From the NCBI RefSeq assembly GCF_963924675.1, contig NC_089227.1, positions 47,300,080-47,364,079 on the forward strand: DNA of 64,000 bases, read 5' to 3'. Source of the stretch: Phocoena phocoena (taxonomy: Eukaryota > Chordata > Mammalia > Artiodactyla > Phocoenidae). Position numbers and translations under genes: made by a program. Below, piece after piece: positions 60,332-64,000 of the stretch. Below the pieces are notes generated by a model. It did not search any database, was not told where the DNA came from, and saw nothing but the letters and a program-made list of their open reading frames with translations. Each line of letters starts with the position of its first letter. Positions within the stretch are counted from its first letter, which is position 1.

Positions 60332-60400
60332 AGCAGAAACTAACACAACATTGTAAAGAAATTATAGTCCAAAAAAAGATGTTAAAAAAGATGTAAAAAC
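60332..60400 (+). mobile_element. Very short 5'-truncated L1 3' end
   Basis: CAGCAGAAACTAACACAACA and TTGTAAAGAAATTATAGTCC match the terminal L1 3' UTR, with an A-rich tail. Target duplication not clear. Confidence 0.75.
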
Positions 60401-61289
60401 CTAACCAAGGTGTTGAGAAGTGCAGGGAAACAGTTTGTAGGCTTGGTTTGGAAGGCTAGAGGATCAGGGAGGGGTGGTGGCCACCCAGCACCACACAGGA
60501 TCCCCTTCTGAGAAGGGAGAGAAGCCTTGGTGTCTGTTCTTGGCATTGATCTGACTCTCTCCTAAGTTTCTGGCAACCTCCCAGAGAGAACAGCGTGTTC
60601 CCTGCTGAGCGTATACAGCGCTTCAAAAACATGTTTGTGTGCACAGCCCAGTAAGGCAGGGCCTGGCTTGGTCACTCCTTGCCAACGACTGCCTCTCTGG
60701 ACTGTCAGGAGGAAGACTTGGGCTCAGACCTGCTGTGCAAGTCCTGCTGTTTCTGAGATGCCCAAATAATCGGTGCAGAGATCAATTTTTAGGGAACCTG
60801 AATGCTCCTGTAGACCATGGTCCAATAAATATTCTGTTGCAAGGAGTAAATATAGACTGAGTTTCAGCTAACGTCCTATTATGGTCACAAAGGCCTCCTT
60901 TGGATACTTGCACCTGTTTTCCAGGGTTAGATCTTCCCGCTGGGCATGATTACTCACCCTGTGGAGGCTAAGATAATGCAGATTAGCTCCATCCCTGGGT
61001 ACTGCCAGCCTGAAGGGACTGACTCATTCCCTGCTCCTCACACGGCCTTTTCAGGAGAGTGAAATCTGAGCAGAAGAAGGGATTAGTCAGCCTGACCTAA
61101 GGGACTCCTGAGGGGGTGTTTGGGGTTTCCAGTAAACAGAAAAGGGGTTATCAGAATGACATTGGGCTCCTGGGCCCTGTGGGCAGACAACACAGGTCCA
61201 CTTGTCTTGGACTCTTAACAGCAAACAGCAGCCAAAATATTGTGGAATATCTTAGGGACAAACTATTGCAGATCAAAAGACATCATTAT
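60401..61289. other. Intergenic sequence, no gene seen
   Basis: No exon or clear repeat recognised. Confidence 0.4.
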
Positions 61290-61303
61290 TATAGACCTAT
61301 TCT

Positions 61304-61506
61304 TTTTTTTTTTTTCGGTACACGGGCCTCTCACTGCTGTGGCCTCTCCCACTGCGGAGCACAGGCTCCGGACGCGGAGGCTCAGCGGCCATGGTTCACG
61401 GGCCCAGCCGTTCCGCGGCATGTAGGATCCTCCCGGACTGGGGCACGAACCCGTGTTCCCTGCATCGGCAGGCGGACTCTCAACCACTGCGCCACCTGGG
61501 AAGCCC
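61304..61506 (-). mobile_element. CHR-2-like cetacean SINE
   Basis: T-run at left, reversed head at right. Perfect 14-bp duplication TATAGACCTATTCT at 61290-61303 and 61507-61520. Confidence 0.96.
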
Positions 61507-61829
61507 TATAGACCTATTCTTGTAAACAAGGTAGGTCTATAAAAAAATGGGGGTCACCATAGAACTTTCTGAAATCAACTGCTGGAATTTCTTCATCTTT
61601 GAATATAGCCAGCACTTTCTTTAACTACTCCTAACACATCTTTCCTAGTATGGTCTTGCACTGTAGTTTACTGAACATCCAGTCTTACCACACTCCCCTC
61701 TCCCCCTTCCCCTGCCCCCACCTCCACCAGGAACTCTCTCCTAAGTGTCATGACTCTATTGGACTTCTCCATCCCGCTGTTTCATTAGCCCCTCAAATTC
61801 AACTTGTCCAAAATTATTCTTGTCATAAG

Positions 61830-62060
61830 AAACAGCATAGTATAGTGGTTAGGAAGCAAAACAAATCATATAGGTATTGGTATGGGACCAACTGAACTCA
61901 AATCCTACCTATACCTCTTAATTAGCTATGTGATCTTAGGTAACTGCATAACCTCTCTGTACTGCAGTTTAACTGTCTAAAATAAACACAGCAGTACTTT
62001 CGTCACAGGGTTGTAGTGAGAATTAAATAAGTTAAAACAAGTAAAATGATTAGCACCATT
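61830..62060 (+). repeat. MIR SINE
   Basis: AGCATAGTATAGTGGTTAGG head, AATCCTACCTATACC, then GTTGTAGTGAGAATTAAATA. Well preserved over about 230 bp. Confidence 0.85.
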
Positions 62061-62204
62061 AACTTTGCCATATTAGATTTGCCATAAGTAATAGTTAAAA
62101 GAATCAATGAAGTAACACATTCAATGGTGAATCCAATATTTAAATGCTCAAGGTATTAATAACAAAAAAAAGTCAAAAAGTGAAATTACAGAATTTGAGA
62201 AGCC

Positions 62205-62390
62205 CAGAGTGGAGCAGCGATTTTGACAGTTAGTAACCAGGTAATCTTGGTTAAGTCACATAACTTTTCTGATCCCCAATTCCACACATATAAAATAGGG
62301 ATGGTACTAGCAGCTGACAAATGCTGGCTGCTGACTATGTGTCAGGCATTACTGAAGCACTTTAGAAGCATTATAAATAACTAGACAAAG
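62205..62390 (+). repeat. MIR-like SINE fragment
   Basis: Diverged MIR core (GTTAAGTCACATAACTTTTC, AAAATAGGGATGGTA), followed by an antisense-type MIR or L2 end. Confidence 0.5.
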
Positions 62391-62489
62391 ATTTAATAAT
62401 CATTTCAGAATAATCACTGATGATAGAGACTGTAACATTCTTCTCTTCATTCATTCAATAGTTATGTTAACTCCTACTAAACGCTAGGA

Positions 62490-63830
62490 GTTGAGATTGA
62501 AAAGGAACAAATTGCAAAATATTTGAACAGGCAGTCCACCAAAGAAGATACACAGCCAGTAAGCACGTGAGAAGCTGTTTAACATGATTAGCTCTCAGAG
62601 AAATGCAAATTAAAACTGCAAATACATATCACTGCGCACCCATTGAAATAGCTAAAATTAAAAAGGCTGACACCACTAAATGTTGACAAGAATGTGCAGC
62701 AACTAGAGCTCTCATATATTGCTGATGGGAGTGAAAAAAAATGTCCATCACTTTGGAAAACGGTTTGGCACTTTCTTATAAAGTTAAATATATGCCCACT
62801 GACTGACCTTCCGATTCCACTCCTAGATATTTACCCAAGGGAAATGGAAACATGTCCACAAAAAGACTTGAGCAAGAATGTTTATAGTAAGTTTGTCTAT
62901 TGAGTTAGTCAAGGTTCCCCAGAGACACAGAACCACTAGGCTGTGTGTATATATACAGAGAGAGAAAGATTTATTTTAAGGAATTGGCTCATGTGACTAT
63001 AGGGACTCTCAAGTCTGAAATCTGCAGGGCAGGCTGGAGACCCAGAGAAGAGTTAATGTTTCAGTCCTGAATCTGAAGGCAGTCCGGAAGCAGGATCCCT
63101 TCTTCCTCTGAGGACCTCGGTCTTTTTCTTGTAGGCCTTCAACTGACTGGATGAGGCCCACACATATTATGGAGGGTAATCTGCCTCCATAATATGGAGT
63201 AAAATGAGTTTGAGTACACTCAAAGTCTGATTTAAATGTTAATCACTTCTAAAAAACACCTTCACAGCACCATCTAGATTGGTGTTTGACCAAATATCTA
63301 GGTACCATAGTCTAACCAAGTTGACGCATATAATTAACCATCATCCATCATTACCCCAAACTGGAAATAACCCAAATGTCTGTCAACAGGAGAACGGATA
63401 AACATATGGTGGTACGTTCATACAATGGAATTATTACTAAGCAATAAAGTACTTCTGTACTAATAAAGAGGTACAAACTATGGATACATGGAAAAACATG
63501 GATGAATCTCCAAAACATTATGTCGAGAGAAAGAAGCCAGACCACAAAGAGCATATACTATATAATTCTATTTCTATGAAGTTCAAGAGCACGTAAATCT
63601 AACCTCTGGTGATAGAAACAGCACAGTGTTGCTTTTGGGAGGTGAGGATTTACTGAAAAGAAGCAGAAAGGAACATTCTGGGGTAATACATGTGCTCTTT
63701 ATCTTGATTAGAGTATTGATTACACAGGTAGATATGTTTATAAAAATTCATCCAGTTATATATTTAAAGATTGTGCATTTTGCTATATGTAAATTTTACC
63801 TTAATCTTTTGAAAAACTGAAGAGATTACA
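62490..63830 (+). mobile_element. L1 LINE relic (ORF2 end and 3' UTR)
   Basis: Decayed ORF2 C-terminal region and 3' UTR in sense orientation, split by an LTR at 62901-63343. Not coding. Confidence 0.8.
62901..63343 (+). mobile_element. Solo LTR, old ERVL-type, inserted in L1
   Basis: Starts TGAGTTAGTCAAGGTTCCCC and ends AATTAACCATCA, a common mammalian LTR (AACTGACTGGATGAGGCCCA, GTTTGACCAAATATCT). Flanks TCTAT (62896-62900) and TCCAT (63344-63348) look like a diverged 5-bp duplication. Confidence 0.75.
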
Positions 63831-63991
63831 GTTCTTTCCTTTAAGAAGGTTATAGCCTAGTTGGGGAGACAGTAGGCAGACAGATGGTACAACATGGCAT
63901 GATGAATGAGGCACTTAACCTAATTAGCTTACTAAGGTTTTCAAAAGAGTCAGTGGGGAGTGAGCACAAGTATTTCTTAAAGTGCCCCATG

Positions 63992-64000
63992 AGGGCTTCC
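63992..64000 (+). mobile_element. Possible start of another CHR SINE, cut by the window end
   Basis: The last bases read AGGGCTTCC, the head seen in the other CHR copies. Too short to be sure. Confidence 0.35.

Noticed and set aside
30796..64000. Exons of ASB4, the expected human neighbour beyond PDK4
   Set aside because: No ankyrin or SOCS-box coding sequence seen on either strand; the human gap is larger than the sequence available here.

Overview
The window is mammalian nuclear DNA and almost certainly cetacean (whale or dolphin). The main evidence is a set of nearly identical tRNA-derived SINEs of the cetacean CHR type, most flanked by clear target-site duplications. Artiodactyl-type L1 3' ends, and relics common to all mammals (L2, MIR, MER5, MLT1, MaLR/ERVL LTRs), support this. 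There are no bacterial features, CRISPR arrays, rRNA genes or genuine tRNA genes.

One protein-coding gene is present and complete: PDK4, pyruvate dehydrogenase kinase 4, on the plus strand. It has eleven coding exons from 18986 to 28670. All ten introns are GT-AG, and the exons join in frame into 407 codons with the kinase motifs intact. The promoter sits in a CpG-rich block (about 18480-19140) with a TATA-like AAATAAAA, Sp1-type G-boxes, two CCAAT boxes and a forkhead site abutting an ERR-like half-site. The 3' UTR runs about 2.1 kb to an AATAAA at 30772.

Layout. Positions 1-18150 are intergenic: an L1 relic split by a SINE, several further SINEs, a Tigger-like DNA transposon inside an L2, a young L1 3' end, and unique sequence. 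Positions 18150-30800 are the PDK4 promoter, gene and 3' UTR; the introns hold MIR, L1 and MER5 fragments. Positions 30800-33490 are AT-rich, largely repeat-poor sequence that may hold regulatory elements. Positions 33490-64000 are intergenic and repeat-dense: L1 relics, an inverted (twin-primed) L1, two related endogenous-retrovirus LTRs in the same orientation, two old solo LTRs with 5-bp duplications, more SINEs and ancient repeats. In human, PDK4 lies between ASB4 and DYNC1I1; no exon of either was recognised here.

No new multi-gene system is visible. The points most worth a second look are an apparent 5-residue shortening of the PDK4 presequence relative to human, an acidic-to-tyrosine change in its N-terminal domain, the composite FOXO/ERR promoter site, YY1-like sites in the LTR pair, the twin-primed L1, and an unidentified segment of about 0.9 kb splitting an old L1. 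Comparisons with other species are from memory, not from alignments.
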